A stretch of DNA of 64,000 nucleotides from CAVQFB01 sp963711675 (GCA_963711675.1 CAVQFB010000005.1:248001-312000), one strand, 5' to 3'. Shown: positions 34,566 to 43,627, counted from the stretch's first letter. Made by a program: numbers and translations. Notes: generated by a model not told the origin, from the sequence alone.

Positions 34566-35369
34566 GTGGAACTCTCATTCCCTTTTATGGGTATTGTCGT
34601 CATCGTCCTTGTCATTTACTTCCTGAGCTCCATCAAGATCCTGGCCGAGTACGAGCGCGGAGTCATCTTCCGGCTCGGGCGTCTCCTGCCCGAGGCTAAG
34701 GGGCCCGGCCTTATCTTCGTTTTCGCACCGCTCGACCGGATCGTCCGCATCTCTCTGCGGCAGGAAGCGCTCGAGGTGCAACCCCAGGACATCATCACCC
34801 GCGACAACGTGACCCTCAAGGTGAATGCTGTCATCTTCCTGCGTGTGATTGAGCCCCGCAAGGCGGTGGTCGAAGTCTCCAACTACGTTTACCAGACCTC
34901 GCAGTTTGCGCAGACAACGCTGCGTTCGGTGCTGGGCGAGGTCGAACTCGACGAATTGCTGGCTCATCGCGACAAGATCAATCTCCGTCTGCAGAGCATC
35001 CTCGACACGCACACCGCTCCTTGGGGCGTGAAAGTGGCGAACGTCGAAGTGAAGCAAGTTGATATGCCGGAATCCATGCTGCGTGCCATGGCCAAGCAAG
35101 CCGAGGCCGAGCGCGAGAAGCGGTCGAAGATCATCCACGCGGAAGGTGAATTCTCTGCCGCGCAACGCCTGGTCGACGCTGCCCACCTGCTCGCCACGGA
35201 GCCTGTCAGCGTCCAGCTTCGCTACCTGCAAACTTTGACGGAGATCGGTGTAGAGAAGAATACGACGGTGGTGTTCCCTGTCCCGGTTGATTTCTTCTCG
35301 GGCATTCAAAAACTTCTGGGCAAGCCGGACGCGCCAGCCTCAGCACCGGCCAGCAAGCCCGCGGCGTGA
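34566..35369 (+). CDS. Slipin / stomatin-like SPFH protein
   Basis: 267 residues from GTG 34566, preceded by ACGGAGGC. An N-terminal helix (FMGIVVIVLVIYFLSSIKIL) anchors the protein. The SPFH domain has EYERGVIFRLGRLLPEAKGP, ISLRQEALEVQPQDIITRDN and TTLRSVLGEVELDELLAHRD, then a coiled-coil segment rich in Ala/Glu (AKQAEAEREKRSKIIHAEGE). Slipins oligomerise in membrane microdomains and are paired with NfeD proteases. The C-terminal PAS/AP-rich tail is flexible. TATAGAAT in the 113-bp gap to nfeD may be an internal promoter. Confidence 0.94.
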   Translation: MELSFPFMGIVVIVLVIYFLSSIKILAEYERGVIFRLGRLLPEAKGPGLIFVFAPLDRIVRISLRQEALEVQPQDIITRDNVTLKVNAVIFLRVIEPRKAVVEVSNYVYQTSQFAQTTLRSVLGEVELDELLAHRDKINLRLQSILDTHTAPWGVKVANVEVKQVDMPESMLRAMAKQAEAEREKRSKIIHAEGEFSAAQRLVDAAHLLATEPVSVQLRYLQTLTEIGVEKNTTVVFPVPVDFFSGIQKLLGKPDAPASAPASKPAA

Positions 35370-35408
35370 GTTCAGGGTGCAGCTTGAAAATCTGTTTGGG
35401 AGCAACGA

Positions 35409-35996
35409 ATGTCAACGTCTCAGGATACTGAAATCACGCTAGGCACCGGCAAGATGCTGATCTTGTTCTTTGGGCTCGTCGTGATCTGTGCCCTGTTCTT
35501 TGGTGCCGGCTTTTCACTGGGCAAGAACTCCGCCAAGTCGGATGTCGCAGTGGTCGACACGAGTATGGCCCCGATTGCGAAGGCCGGAGGCGTGCGCCCC
35601 ACCGCGGTCAAGTCAGGCGCAGCTAACAATGCTCCGGCGGACCAGATGTACAAACCGGTAGACGCCAAGAGTTCGGACACCCAGCTGAAGACCAACCCAG
35701 CCGCACCAGAAGCGGCAGCCACCGAGCCTGCCGCTACTCAACCTCCACCCCAGGATCCCATGGCTGCCCTGAACGGTCCCGGGTACTTCGTACAAGTGGC
35801 GGCGGTCAGCAAACAAGAAGACGCGGAAGCCCTGGTGAATGCATTGAAGAAGAAACAGTACGCGGCCTTCGCCTCCAACACCGCGACGGATAAGCTGTTT
35901 CACGTGCAGGTCGGTCCATTCGCCGACATCAAAGACGCGGAAGCTACCCGCAGCAAACTGATCAGCGACGGCTACAATCCGATTCTGAAGAAGTAA
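35409..35996 (+). CDS. SPOR-domain membrane protein
   Basis: 195 residues. A cytosolic tail of about 15 residues, one helix (LILFFGLVVICALFFGAGF), an Ala/Pro-rich periplasmic linker (about 40-115), and a SPOR domain (GYFVQVAAVSKQEDAEALVN, FHVQVGPFADIKDAEATRSK). SPOR domains bind denuded glycan strands at the division septum, so the protein is probably a septal peptidoglycan-binding factor of the FtsN type, though nothing here shows it is FtsN itself. It lies 39 bp after the slipin gene. Confidence 0.9.
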   Translation: MSTSQDTEITLGTGKMLILFFGLVVICALFFGAGFSLGKNSAKSDVAVVDTSMAPIAKAGGVRPTAVKSGAANNAPADQMYKPVDAKSSDTQLKTNPAAPEAAATEPAATQPPPQDPMAALNGPGYFVQVAAVSKQEDAEALVNALKKKQYAAFASNTATDKLFHVQVGPFADIKDAEATRSKLISDGYNPILKK

Positions 35997-36152
35997 AGCC
36001 CACCAAAATCCCACGTCTGCGGGCCAAAGCGCAGCACCGAACCATAGTGCAGCACCGGCCATTTCAGCGTCAGCGACTGACCATGCGGTAACCTGCCCTC
36101 CAGCTTCCGTTGGCGCTCAAACTCCTTGCTCTCGTTGCCCTCAAATAACATA
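35973..36152 (-). pseudogene. N-terminal remnant of a sulfite-oxidase-like molybdopterin oxidoreductase
   Basis: A 59-codon minus-strand frame from ATG 36152 reads NESKEFERQRKLEGRLPHGQ, then SLTLKWPVLHYGSVLRFGP and QTWDF, before running into unrelated residues and a TAG at 35973 inside the SPOR gene. The RLPxGQSLTLKWPVLHYGS pattern matches, from memory, the N terminus of sulfite-oxidase-like (YedY-related) molybdopterin enzymes. About 200 further residues, with the cofactor-binding Cys, are missing. It appears to be the leftover end of a gene deleted up to the SPOR gene. A GGAAG ribosome site precedes the ATG. The family call rests on one conserved block and should be searched. Confidence 0.55.
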
Positions 36153-36192
36153 ACGCTTCCACATTGCAGGAAGAATTATAGCGGAGCACGAT

Positions 36193-36208
36193 ATTGACAA
36201 GCGTCAAT
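36193..36208 (+). promoter_or_regulatory. ArsR-type operator overlapping a -35 element
   Basis: A perfect dyad ATTGAC-AAGC-GTCAAT lies 22 bp before the arsR ATG. The left arm contains TTGACA (36194-36199), followed after 17 bp by TTATTG, a weak -10. A dyad over the -35 between arsR and a divergent gene is the classic autorepression layout for ArsR/SmtB regulators. Confidence 0.6.
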
Positions 36209-36229
36209 TCCCGGAGTTATTGCTGGAGT

Positions 36230-36523
36230 ATGAGTGAGCAGTCGTTAAACCGTCTCCTGCAAGCCATTGCCGATCCTACCCGCCGCCGGATTCTTCAGTC
36301 TCTCAAGGAGCGTGGAGCTTGTTCCATCGGGAAAGAAGTGGGGTTGTGCGCCTGCGACGTGGAACAACGTATCCATCTGTCGCAACCCACAGTCTCACAT
36401 CACATGGGGGTTTTGAAAAAAGCGGGCCTGGTGGAAGCGAAAAAACAGGGCCAATGGATGTGGTATCGGCGGAATGAAAAAACTATAGGCGAACTGGCCC
36501 GCCAACTGCGTGCGATGCTGTAG
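36230..36523 (+). CDS. ArsR/SmtB-family transcriptional repressor
   Basis: 97 residues from ATG 36230 (a TTG at 36194 lies inside the operator and is unlikely). The fold is winged helix: NRLLQAIADPTRRRILQSL, recognition helix LSQPTVSHHMGVLKKAGLVE, and wing KKQGQWMWYRRN. In alpha-3, GLCACDVEQ places a C-x-C pair followed by Asp, resembling the ELCVCDL arsenic/antimony site. Binding of thiophilic metal would release DNA. No ars, cad or czc target gene adjoins: the downstream neighbour is convergent, and upstream is only the sulfite-oxidase-like remnant. It may now control only itself or remote genes. Confidence 0.9.
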   Translation: MSEQSLNRLLQAIADPTRRRILQSLKERGACSIGKEVGLCACDVEQRIHLSQPTVSHHMGVLKKAGLVEAKKQGQWMWYRRNEKTIGELARQLRAML

Positions 36524-36528
36524 CTTTC

Positions 36529-39500
36529 CTAGGATGCGCCGGCCGCGGCCGCGTGAGTCTTCTGCAGCAGACGCCGGGCCTGGTTAATCAGGTCGGCAAC
36601 TTCGAAAGGCTTGACCAGCGAAGCTACATTTTTTTCCTGCAGGAAGACACGCGTCTCAGGTTCCGCCACGCTGGAGAACGTGAAGAGCACCTTCTTTTCC
36701 ATGCCCGGCTTGTTCTCCGCAAGCCAGGTGTAAACCTCCCGCGCGCCCCATCCGCCCGGCATCTTGCCGTCGACAATGAGTGCGTCGAAGCTCTCGTCCC
36801 GGAGTCTTATCTTGGCGTCCTCGGCGTTTGCGATCGTCACCACCTGGGCGCCTGCTCCCGCCAGAACATCGCGTTCGAACTCGAGCACAGCCTCTTCGTT
36901 CTCAACCAGCAACACCTTGCCTTCGATCAACATTTCGCGTCTGGGTGCCGGAGCCGCCTCGTTGGGCGCTGCTTTGCCGGAGGCGGGCAATCGTATCTCA
37001 AGCATCGCACCGCCCTCAGGACGATTGTGCGCGAGGATGTCACCTCCGTGCTCCTTTACGATGCCGTAGCATATGCTCAGTCCCAGGCCGGTTCCCTTAC
37101 CCACGCTCTTGGTGGTGTAGAAGGGATCGAAGATGCGGTTTGGATCCTTGATGCCCGGCCCACTGTCATGAAATTCCGTGTGCACATGCCCGTCTTTGCT
37201 GAGGATTCGAACCTTGATCGTTCCACCCTTGCCCAGCTCCAGCATCGCGTCCACGGCGTTATTGATGATGTTCAGAAACACCTGTTCGAGCTGGTGCGGA
37301 TCAGCAACCACCGCGGGAATTTCAGCTTCGATGTCGCGCTCCAGGGTGATATTGTTGACCTTCAAGTCGTAGTCGCGCAGTGCAAGCGTCTCTTCCACAA
37401 CCTTGCGGATATCGACTTCCTCTTTTTGCGGCTTGCGCTGGCGCGCGAAGGACAACAAGTTCTGCACCACACGATGCGTGCGTTGTGCCTGCTTGAACAG
37501 TTTGGCCACGTAGTCGGTGGCCCGGTCGTTCAGCCCTTCCGTCTCCAGGAGCTGTGCGTAACCGAGGATAGCGGTCAGCGGATTGTTCAACTCGTGCGCC
37601 ACGCCGGCAATGAGCTGCCCCACAGCTGACATCTTTTCGCTTTGCAAAAGTTGTTCCTGGGTGCGTCGCAGATCTTCGTACGCCCGTGAAGTCTCTTCGT
37701 ACAACCAGACTTTTTCGATGGTCGTTGCCAACTGTCGACCAATCGCAACCAGCAGGTTCTCGTCGTTACTACTGTATATTCGCTCTTCCTGGCTGCTTAC
37801 TCCCATCACACCAACGGGCCGGTCTTTACTCCAGAGCAGAACCCATATCCACGAAGTCATGCCGTCGGCACGAACAAAATCGGCCGCCAGCGCAGGCAAG
37901 TGAGGCAGGAACTCCGGCGTAATCACTTCCGTCCGGGAGCGCATGACCAACTCCCCGAAGCCATCGGGAAACTGCACCTCCGCAAACTTGCTGCGGCCTT
38001 CGGTGCGCCGCCCCCACCCGGCGCGCCGGCGGAAGGTTGGGTTGTCGAAGTCGCAGAGATAAATCGAGCCGGTCTGCGCATTGAACAGTGACACCACTTG
38101 CCTGAGCGTCAGGTTCAATATTTCGTCCAGGTCGAACGACTGCGTGGCGATGACCGCCATCGCATTCAGCGCATTCAGTTCCCGATTGCGGCGGCGCATC
38201 TCGTCTTCCGCGCGCTTTTTCTCCGACATGTCGAGCAGGAATCCCTGGTAGCGCTCAATATTGCCCGAGGCGTTGCGCGTCGCGAAGCTGCTCTCGGCTG
38301 CGCTCAACAACGAGCCGTCCTTCTTGCGCATCACAACTTCGAAATTCCGGACGTAGTTGTGCGCCTCGATCTCCCGGCGGAACGCTTCCCGCTGTTCCAA
38401 CGACGCATAGAGCTCGGTTTCGATATTGAGCGCCATGAGCTCTTCCCGGGTGTTATATCCAAGCATTTTTACGAAGGCTTCGTTGCAGTCGAGCAGCTTG
38501 CCATCCGGAGTCGCAACGAAAACGCCCTCCTGCACCTGCTCGAACAGCAGACGAAACTTTTCTTCCGCGGCCCGGCGGTCTGAAGTGTCGCGGACTACGT
38601 GAATGGTTCCCTTCAGGTGGGAATTCTGCTCCGAATACGACGAGGTCGAGACCATCGAGTACCCACCGAAGCAGGGGTCGACACCATCGACAAAATCGGT
38701 GCCTCCGCGACTGCAATAGGGGCAACCCGTCCAGCCTCCAGATTCACGTGGAAGAACCGCCTCGCACAGCTTGCCGACCACCTCGAAAGGCGCCTGCCCC
38801 AGGCGCTGCAGCAACGCCTGATTCGCTTTGATCACGCGGAAATCGGCATCGTGAGCCAGTATCAGATCCTGGATCGAATCGAACGTGTTCATCCACTGCC
38901 GCTGGGAACGGAGCACCTGCTCCAGCAGACGCAGGTTCTCCACCGCGATGCCCAGCTGATTCGCCGTCGTGGTCAGGAAGTCCAGTTCATCTGCGGAATA
39001 GGAGCGCCTGCGGCGACTGCCAAGCACGAGGGTTCCAATCGCCCCCTTCTTGCCCAGGACCGGCGCGACGACCACGTGGTGAAATCCCTCCTGCTTCAAT
39101 GCTTCTTGAACTGAGTCTTCGGTAGTCGAGGTCTTGATGACCGTGGCACGGCCTTCATTCAGGATCTGCCGCAGGGTGTCATTCACTTCGACTGAACCAT
39201 TCGCCTTCACGAACTCGGGCGAGATTCCAATCTGCTGCGAGATGGCCATTCTGCCGCCTTCGAGCACTCGGAACCAGGCCGCTTTCGCCCGCATCAAACC
39301 CTTGAGTTCCTCGAGCGCCGTCAGCATCATGGGTCCATGCTGCTGTGCGCGTGAAATACTTCCGATCAGGGCATTCAGGACCTTCAGTCGCCGGTTGCGC
39401 ACGCGGGAATCATCCAGGACCACCAGCAGCATGCCCAACCCCAGGATGAGGTCGGTGAACGTGTCGACGCCGGGGGAAATGTGCTGGCTGAAGGGTTCCC

Positions 39501-40026
39501 ATTGCAAATGAAGCAGAGGCAGACTCAGGAAGAGCATCCATGCGCCGACCCCCGAACGCCCCCAGTGGAAGCGGATCATTTGCACGGCTGCGGTCACGGC
39601 AACGATCCGGTAGGCCACTTCCATCGCGACACGCAAAGTCGGCGAATCGGGCCACAACACCACTCGCACGATCGCATAGGCCATCACGCTGAGCGTGATC
39701 AGCAACAGCGGTGCGAGCAGCTTTCGAGCCTGTGTGTAGAGGAAAATCGCGGCCGCAAAGAGGCAGACAGCGAGTATGAACTCCGCCTGCGAGATGGCCT
39801 GCATATAGCGGGGCACATCCGCCACGTTGCCGCGAACGGCCCAGCGCGAGACCAGGTATGCCAGCCAGCCCAGAATCCAGATCAGAAGATAGCGCTCGCG
39901 AAACGTGCGGAAGACCACCATACTGGCAGCCAGCATGATCAGCGCGGCCGCCTCGTGCGCTGCGAGTTGGGTCACAGCCAGGTTCCCCGCCACATACGAG
40001 GCACACAAATGGGGTAGAGTCATCAC
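36529..40026 (-). CDS. Hybrid sensor histidine kinase (7TM-GAF-PAS-PAS-GAF-HisKA-HATPase-REC)
   Basis: 1165 residues. Residues 1-205 carry six or seven helices. They are followed by a GAF (about 225-365), a PAS (375-480) with a CPYC pair, a second PAS (490-605; LLDCNEAFVKMLGYNT), and a second GAF (630-780). The HisKA box is GQLIAGVAHELNNPLTAILG with the phospho-His near 812; the HATPase domain has NIINNAVDAM and GKGTGLGLSICYG; the C-terminal REC has LIVDGKMPG with the acceptor Asp near 1085. The internal REC suggests a phosphorelay. The gene diverges from the HD-GYP response regulator at 40158, a likely partner. The multiple PAS/GAF sensors imply redox or small-ligand sensing; the signal is unknown. 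Confidence 0.95.
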   Translation of the reverse strand: MMTLPHLCASYVAGNLAVTQLAAHEAAALIMLAASMVVFRTFRERYLLIWILGWLAYLVSRWAVRGNVADVPRYMQAISQAEFILAVCLFAAAIFLYTQARKLLAPLLLITLSVMAYAIVRVVLWPDSPTLRVAMEVAYRIVAVTAAVQMIRFHWGRSGVGAWMLFLSLPLLHLQWEPFSQHISPGVDTFTDLILGLGMLLVVLDDSRVRNRRLKVLNALIGSISRAQQHGPMMLTALEELKGLMRAKAAWFRVLEGGRMAISQQIGISPEFVKANGSVEVNDTLRQILNEGRATVIKTSTTEDSVQEALKQEGFHHVVVAPVLGKKGAIGTLVLGSRRRRSYSADELDFLTTTANQLGIAVENLRLLEQVLRSQRQWMNTFDSIQDLILAHDADFRVIKANQALLQRLGQAPFEVVGKLCEAVLPRESGGWTGCPYCSRGGTDFVDGVDPCFGGYSMVSTSSYSEQNSHLKGTIHVVRDTSDRRAAEEKFRLLFEQVQEGVFVATPDGKLLDCNEAFVKMLGYNTREELMALNIETELYASLEQREAFRREIEAHNYVRNFEVVMRKKDGSLLSAAESSFATRNASGNIERYQGFLLDMSEKKRAEDEMRRRNRELNALNAMAVIATQSFDLDEILNLTLRQVVSLFNAQTGSIYLCDFDNPTFRRRAGWGRRTEGRSKFAEVQFPDGFGELVMRSRTEVITPEFLPHLPALAADFVRADGMTSWIWVLLWSKDRPVGVMGVSSQEERIYSSNDENLLVAIGRQLATTIEKVWLYEETSRAYEDLRRTQEQLLQSEKMSAVGQLIAGVAHELNNPLTAILGYAQLLETEGLNDRATDYVAKLFKQAQRTHRVVQNLLSFARQRKPQKEEVDIRKVVEETLALRDYDLKVNNITLERDIEAEIPAVVADPHQLEQVFLNIINNAVDAMLELGKGGTIKVRILSKDGHVHTEFHDSGPGIKDPNRIFDPFYTTKSVGKGTGLGLSICYGIVKEHGGDILAHNRPEGGAMLEIRLPASGKAAPNEAAPAPRREMLIEGKVLLVENEEAVLEFERDVLAGAGAQVVTIANAEDAKIRLRDESFDALIVDGKMPGGWGAREVYTWLAENKPGMEKKVLFTFSSVAEPETRVFLQEKNVASLVKPFEVADLINQARRLLQKTHAAAAGAS

Positions 40027-40157
40027 GTTCAGTCGCGTGGTGCTTCACTTTTGTAATACCACGCCTCATTGGTAAGCGACCGGATTTCCCTGTCCTTTTG
40101 GTTACTTTGGGAACCTGCCAAGTGGGATAGAATTGACGCTAGAGTAATCTTTCCTCA

Positions 40158-41255
40158 ATGGCCACAGAGCGTATTCTCGTCGTCGACGACGAAGAGGCGA
40201 TTCGCGAAATCGTTTCCTCGATGTTGATGTCTGCTAACTACCAGTGCCGTCAAGCAGCTTCCGGCCTCGAGGCCCTGGCCCTGCTCAATTCCGGCGAGGA
40301 ATTCGAGCTGATGCTTTCCGATCTCATGATGGCGGATCTCGATGGCATCGGTCTCCTGGAGCGGACCAAAGAAAAATATCCCGACATGCCCGTGGTCATG
40401 GTCACGGCAGTTCACGATATCTCTGTGGCACTGGCGGCTATCCGAAATGGCGCCTATGACTACCTGCTCAAACCTTTCGAACGAGAGCAGTTGCTAGCCA
40501 CGGTTCGCCGGGCGCTGGAAAATCGTCGCCTGAAAATGGAGAACCGGGAGTATCAGACCAATCTAGAAGCGCTTGTCACCGCCCGCACCGAACAGCTCAG
40601 AAAGGCCATGGCGAGCCTGGAGCGCTCGTATGACATCACTCTCGAAGCTTTAGGCGATGCTCTCGACCTCAAGGACGCCGAAACCGAAGGCCATTCCAAG
40701 CGCGTGACCGCCTTCACCATTGCGATTGCGCGTCACATGGGCCTGCCTGCCGACCAGATTCGCGTGATTGCCCGCGGCGCCTTTATGCATGACATCGGGA
40801 AGATGGCGATACCGGATGCGATTCTCCGCAAGCCCGGCGCGCTCAGTCCCGACGAAGTCACGATCATGCGCGAGCACTGCTATCACGGATATCAGATGCT
40901 GCGTAAAATTCCCTTTCTCCAGGAAGCTTCCGACATCGTCTACTCGCACCAGGAGAAGTTCGACGGCACTGGCTATCCTCGCGGACTGAAGGGAGAAGAG
41001 ATTCCTCTCGGGTCCCGCATTTTCGCGGTGGCAGACACGCTTGACGCCATAACCTCGGATCGTCCCTACCGCCCGGCACAGTCTTTGACAGCTGCTCGGG
41101 AGGAAATCAAGAAATGGTCCGGTCGTCAGTTTGACCCCGAAGTGGTCCGCGCCTTCGTCTCCATGCCCGACAATATTTGGGAAGATCTTCGTAAGGAAAT
41201 CGACTCACAGGTTTATCGTTTCAGCTACTCGACCACCGCCAAAGGCGGCGTCTAG
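40158..41255 (+). CDS. Response regulator with HD-GYP cyclic-di-GMP phosphodiesterase domain
   Basis: 365 residues. The receiver is residues 1-120 with the acidic pocket VVDDEE and acceptor Asp55 in LMLSDLMM. A coiled-coil linker (EALVTARTEQLRKAMASLER) leads to an intact HD-GYP domain: HDIGK near residue 211 and HQEKFDGTGYPRGL near 272. Such enzymes hydrolyse cyclic-di-GMP and so promote motility or detachment. A 131-bp gap separates it from the divergent hybrid kinase; TAGAAT near 40130 is a possible -10. The kinase-regulator pairing is inferred from position. Confidence 0.95.
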   Translation: MATERILVVDDEEAIREIVSSMLMSANYQCRQAASGLEALALLNSGEEFELMLSDLMMADLDGIGLLERTKEKYPDMPVVMVTAVHDISVALAAIRNGAYDYLLKPFEREQLLATVRRALENRRLKMENREYQTNLEALVTARTEQLRKAMASLERSYDITLEALGDALDLKDAETEGHSKRVTAFTIAIARHMGLPADQIRVIARGAFMHDIGKMAIPDAILRKPGALSPDEVTIMREHCYHGYQMLRKIPFLQEASDIVYSHQEKFDGTGYPRGLKGEEIPLGSRIFAVADTLDAITSDRPYRPAQSLTAAREEIKKWSGRQFDPEVVRAFVSMPDNIWEDLRKEIDSQVYRFSYSTTAKGGV

Positions 41256-41394
41256 ACTTACCTGCAACTCGCCCCAAAAACCAGGTTCTCGACTACCGAT
41301 TTTTTATTTTCAATTGCAACTCCCCGCTTTTACACCGTTCCTTGTGCGGGGACCAACTCGAGCGAGTAAAATCGGTCTCGAACGGAGAATCGCT

Positions 41395-42117
41395 GTGAAA
41401 ATCCTAACTGTGCTGACATCGCTTTTCTTACTGACGACACTTGCTGCCACTCAGGATCGACCCAGCATCACGGCGCAACCTAATACAGTCTTCGTAGGCG
41501 CGGACGGAAAATTTGAGAGTGCGCCGGATACGGCGCTGATTCAGTTCAATATTTCCACTGAGGCTGAAACGGCGAAAGCTGCTTACGACCAAGCTGCGAG
41601 AGAGACGGAACAGACTCGCCAGATTCTGCGGACGAACGGAATTGATCCTAAGGCCGCCGAGATTGGCTATTACTCGATTCAGCCCGAATACGACTGGAAA
41701 AATCCGAAGCGCAAGCTGACCGGCTATCGTGTAACCAGCACCGTCTCCTTGAAGCTGAAAGACTTCAGCAAGATAGGTCCAATCACGCAGCAATTAGCGG
41801 ACGCTGACGTTAGTACCAGCCAGTCTTTGAGCTACACACTCGAAAACATCGACGAAGCCAAGGCCAAGGCCGTCGACGACGCTTACCGGCGCGCGCGCCT
41901 CTACGCCGAGGCGGTGGCTCATTCCAGCGGCCGCGCACTGGGTGAGCTTTCCTACGCTTCCGTGGACACCGCTGAGAACATTCGCATCATGGCGCCGATG
42001 GCGCGTCCCATGGGAATGATGAGAGCGCAGGCGGAGGTCTCTGCACCCACCGAGGAATTTACGCCTCAGACCGTCAATGTCACCGCGCACGTGAATGCGA
42101 TGTTCACGCTGAAATAA
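41395..42117 (+). CDS. SIMPL-domain (DUF541) periplasmic protein
   Basis: 240 residues from GTG 41395 (ACGGAGAATCGCT upstream); longer in-frame starts back to 41131 overlap the HD-GYP gene and are unlikely. The signal peptide is KILTVLTSLFLLTTLAATQ. The SIMPL domain carries TVFVGADGKFESAPDTALIQ, the YSIQPEYDW segment, LTGYRVTSTVSLKLKDFSKI and AKAKAVDDAYRRARLYAEA. Family members are envelope proteins linked to stress survival; their mechanism is not established. An 8-11 residue Met-rich stretch (MAPMARPMGMMRAQ) near the C terminus is unusual. Confidence 0.9.
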   Translation: MKILTVLTSLFLLTTLAATQDRPSITAQPNTVFVGADGKFESAPDTALIQFNISTEAETAKAAYDQAARETEQTRQILRTNGIDPKAAEIGYYSIQPEYDWKNPKRKLTGYRVTSTVSLKLKDFSKIGPITQQLADADVSTSQSLSYTLENIDEAKAKAVDDAYRRARLYAEAVAHSSGRALGELSYASVDTAENIRIMAPMARPMGMMRAQAEVSAPTEEFTPQTVNVTAHVNAMFTLK

Positions 42118-42271
42118 CGCGGTCGATCTCCCACACTGATGAGGAATTCGATCCCGCCGGGGTGCGAAGACGCCTGATTCGTATCGGGGCGTGCCTCCAG
42201 GCGCTGGGAACGAAGGATCCGATTTTTCAACCCTGCTACCCGCGCCGTTGCGAAAAAGACTTCCGTTCGCC

Positions 42272-42982
42272 CTAACGAGCCACATTCTGTGCGACCATCG
42301 GAATACGTGCTGGATCAAGCGCGACCGGGCGCTGGATCACCATTTCCACCGAAGTTCCGTTGTCGAGCTTCACGTCATTTCCACGGCTCAACATGGCAAT
42401 CGCAGTGCCCACCGCTCCCCCCACGCCTGCGCCGATCAGCGTTCCCTTCGCTCCCTGACCAGCAAGTCCACCAATCACAGCACCTGTCGCTCCGGTGCTC
42501 GCGATCGTGCCGACCTTTTGCCCGGTCTGGCCGTCCTGACGTATCGTGCCTTCAGGATCCTTCATCGTAGTTTTGTCGGCCCCGGGAATGTTCTCTACCG
42601 AACCGGGAAGCATCACCGTGTAACCATTGGGATAGATCAAAGTCGTGAAATGAAATAGCACCTCGGCACGGCCTTTCACCCTGCCTGCGCGCTGGATGTG
42701 GCTGATCCGCCCTTGGACGTAGGTGCCGGCCGGGATCAGTATCTTGCCCTCTTGCACCACGGGAAAGGTGGTCTCCGCGTAAACAGCATCACCTTCTCGC
42801 GAGCCCTTGGTGGAGATCGCTTGCTTCAGGGCGAGCGGGACTTTGGTGCCCTCCGGAATGGTCAGTGTCGCAGTTCTGGCACTGGAAGCCGGTGCTGCGC
42901 TAATGCCAGGATTCGCAACTGCCCCCGTTGTTTGTCCCGCGGCCAGTGCTGACAGGATTAGAACTGAGAGTATTGCCTTCAT
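42272..42982 (-). CDS. Secreted glycine-zipper protein of unknown function
   Basis: 236 residues from ATG 42982 (M6 of a slightly longer frame). The signal peptide is KAILSVLILSALAAGQ. The middle resembles the TrbI/VirB10-like beta domain (TLTIPEGTKVPLALKQAIST, ILIPAGTYVQGRISHI). A C-terminal glycine-zipper (GAVIGGLAGQGAKGTLIGAG, then VGGAVGTAI) would insert in or pack against a membrane. Similar domain pairs occur in outer-membrane stress proteins. No operon partner is obvious. Role unknown. Confidence 0.72.
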   Translation of the reverse strand: MKAILSVLILSALAAGQTTGAVANPGISAAPASSARTATLTIPEGTKVPLALKQAISTKGSREGDAVYAETTFPVVQEGKILIPAGTYVQGRISHIQRAGRVKGRAEVLFHFTTLIYPNGYTVMLPGSVENIPGADKTTMKDPEGTIRQDGQTGQKVGTIASTGATGAVIGGLAGQGAKGTLIGAGVGGAVGTAIAMLSRGNDVKLDNGTSVEMVIQRPVALDPARIPMVAQNVAR

Positions 42983-43187
42983 GTGAAGTCTCCCCAAGCA
43001 GTGATTCGAATTTTTCGGCCACCATTCCGAAGCAATCCCAGAATCTTACGCGTTATCTGCACTTACATATCAACAAATCAGGAATAAGTGTGGGATGCGT
43101 ACCGGTCTAAGAAAGGTTACTTTGCAAATGGAATGGCCCGAGAAACCGGATGTCCCAAACATCTCGGCGGGCTCGCGGAGCGCCGGA

Positions 43188-43460
43188 CTACCCGTTGGTT
43201 GACCGCTTGAGCAGGTTTTCCCGCACATTGCCCAGGAACTGCGACTGTAGCTTCTGGGCGCACAGTTCCCCGCAGACATGGAGCGTGCCTTCTTTCTGCG
43301 CAATGGTCTCGTCCCACGGGCAGAGATAGAGAACCGGAACATCGAACTCCCTGAAAGACGTCCACATCAGCCACCAGTGATCGGTCTTTCCTTTAAGAAC
43401 GCCGCAATTGGGACCGGCGCAGCGGTAAAACGAACCTGCCGTCGAACTGCTAACCGTCAT
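43188..43460 (-). CDS. Small cysteine-rich conserved protein, possible zinc binder
   Basis: 90 residues from ATG 43460; the frame extends to 43505 with a weaker start. Two CxxxxC-type pairs (RCAGPNCGVLKG and HVCGELCAQKLQSQ) with a Trp/Asp-rich centre (KTDHWWLMWTSFREF) suggest a zinc ribbon or similar metal site. The protein has no signal peptide and no recognised family. The spacing of the cysteines and the non-random composition support a real gene. Confidence 0.6.
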   Translation of the reverse strand: MTVSSSTAGSFYRCAGPNCGVLKGKTDHWWLMWTSFREFDVPVLYLCPWDETIAQKEGTLHVCGELCAQKLQSQFLGNVRENLLKRSTNG

Positions 43461-43627
43461 GAACCCGTGTCTCCCTGATCCGACAACCGCACTTGTCGAT
43501 CCCACATTTTATCGGACCAGTTAGTTTAGCGAAATTGTGCGCAACAGAAAGTGTGGAAAATACAGGCAGGCGATTACCGACGGGAATGTTCTGGCATCGC
43601 ACCGGCTCGGCGCGCGACTGACCTGTC

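Noticed and set aside
36553..37629. 358-codon frame antisense to the hybrid kinase
   Set aside because: Mirror of the conserved HATPase/REC codons; no independent signature.
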